Assembly: GCF_900107995.1 (NCBI RefSeq)
Contig: NZ_FNUM01000013.1
Span: 1-46,225 of the forward strand
Origin: Alcanivorax sp. DSM 26293
Lineage (GTDB): Bacteria; Pseudomonadota; Gammaproteobacteria; Pseudomonadales; Alcanivoracaceae
DNA length: 46,225 nucleotides
Reading direction: 5' to 3'
In this document: in pieces, positions 46,131 through 46,225 of the stretch
Layout: each line of letters opens with the position of its first letter
How positions within the stretch are numbered: the stretch's first letter is position 1
Made by a program: the position numbers and the translations under genes
Notes under the pieces: generated by a model
The model's database searches: none
What the model was told of the DNA's origin: nothing
What the model saw: only the letters and a program-made list of their open reading frames with translations

Positions 46131-46225
46131 GGTAATCACCCCATTTTTAGCATCGCCCAAAAGTAGAGCTTACGCAGCCATCAGTGGCGGCTTGCCGCCA
46201 TTGGCTTTGTGGGGTCGACGGTGAT
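46131..46225 (-). mobile_element. IS3-family insertion sequence, 3' end (right copy, inverted)
   Basis: 95 bp identical to the reverse complement of 237-331. The terminus starts GGTAATCACCCC at 46131, and the rest of the element continues beyond the window. Confidence 0.92.
46170..46225 (-). CDS. IS3-family transposase, last codons (right copy)
   Basis: The final ~18 codons, ending HRRPHKANGGKPPLMAA and TAA (46170-46172), are identical in sequence to the left copy. Only the extreme C-terminus is in the window. Confidence 0.85.
   Translation of the reverse strand, partial: HRRPHKANGGKPPLMAA

Overview
The window reads as a chromosomal contig from a gammaproteobacterium, most likely an Alcanivorax-type marine hydrocarbon degrader. 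I infer this from gene content, gene order and GC-rich codon use, not from a marker-gene comparison. Both ends lie in the 3' part of the same IS3-family element in opposite orientation: the last 95 bases are the exact reverse complement of 237-331. The contig therefore probably stops at copies of a repeated insertion sequence.

Core region (about 900-30464). A tRNA-Met is followed by iscR and an IscS-like cysteine desulfurase, two tandem stand-alone H-NOX haem proteins, and a convergent SUF Fe-S assembly operon (sufB-C-D-S-A-T-E, minus strand). IscR type-1 operators lie at both the iscR promoter and the sufB promoter, so one Fe-S regulator appears to control both units. Next comes a conserved housekeeping run: ndk, rlmN-pilF-rodZ, ispG, hisS, yfgM-bamB, der. 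A three-gene operon follows (TonB-dependent receptor, periplasmic binding protein, hybrid histidine kinase), then xseA (convergent, overlapping the kinase gene), a highly structured ~400-nt leader, guaB and guaA.

Genomic island (30451-45290, 14.8 kb). A P4-type integrase sits just after guaA. A 10-bp direct repeat (TTGAGTGGGA) marks both junctions. Joining the left guaA sequence to the right junction recreates a guaA 3' end with identical amino acids but different last codons (GAG TAG), followed by a displaced terminator. The island is plasmid-like. It has an AlpA-type regulator, a RepA initiator with an iteron/DnaA-box origin, an IncP/RK2-type oriT with TraJ, and trbJ-trbK-trbL. It also has three palindromes matching the RK2 KorB operator, although it has no korB, no relaxase gene and no other mating genes. 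Cargo includes a ~1430-residue NACHT-like ATPase with a C-terminal PD-(D/E)xK-like nuclease motif and a SEC-C protein with a nuclease-like core. This layout resembles SGI1, but parasitising an IncP-type plasmid rather than IncC: an integrated, self-replicating, mobilisable satellite that appears able to sense a helper and to supply its own VirB5/VirB6-like and entry-exclusion proteins. That is the most interesting proposal here.

Right flank (45291-46225). The displaced guaA terminator, a LysR-regulator remnant, an intact CadR/PbrR-type MerR regulator, and its divergent metal-responsive promoter, which now reads straight into the IS copy.
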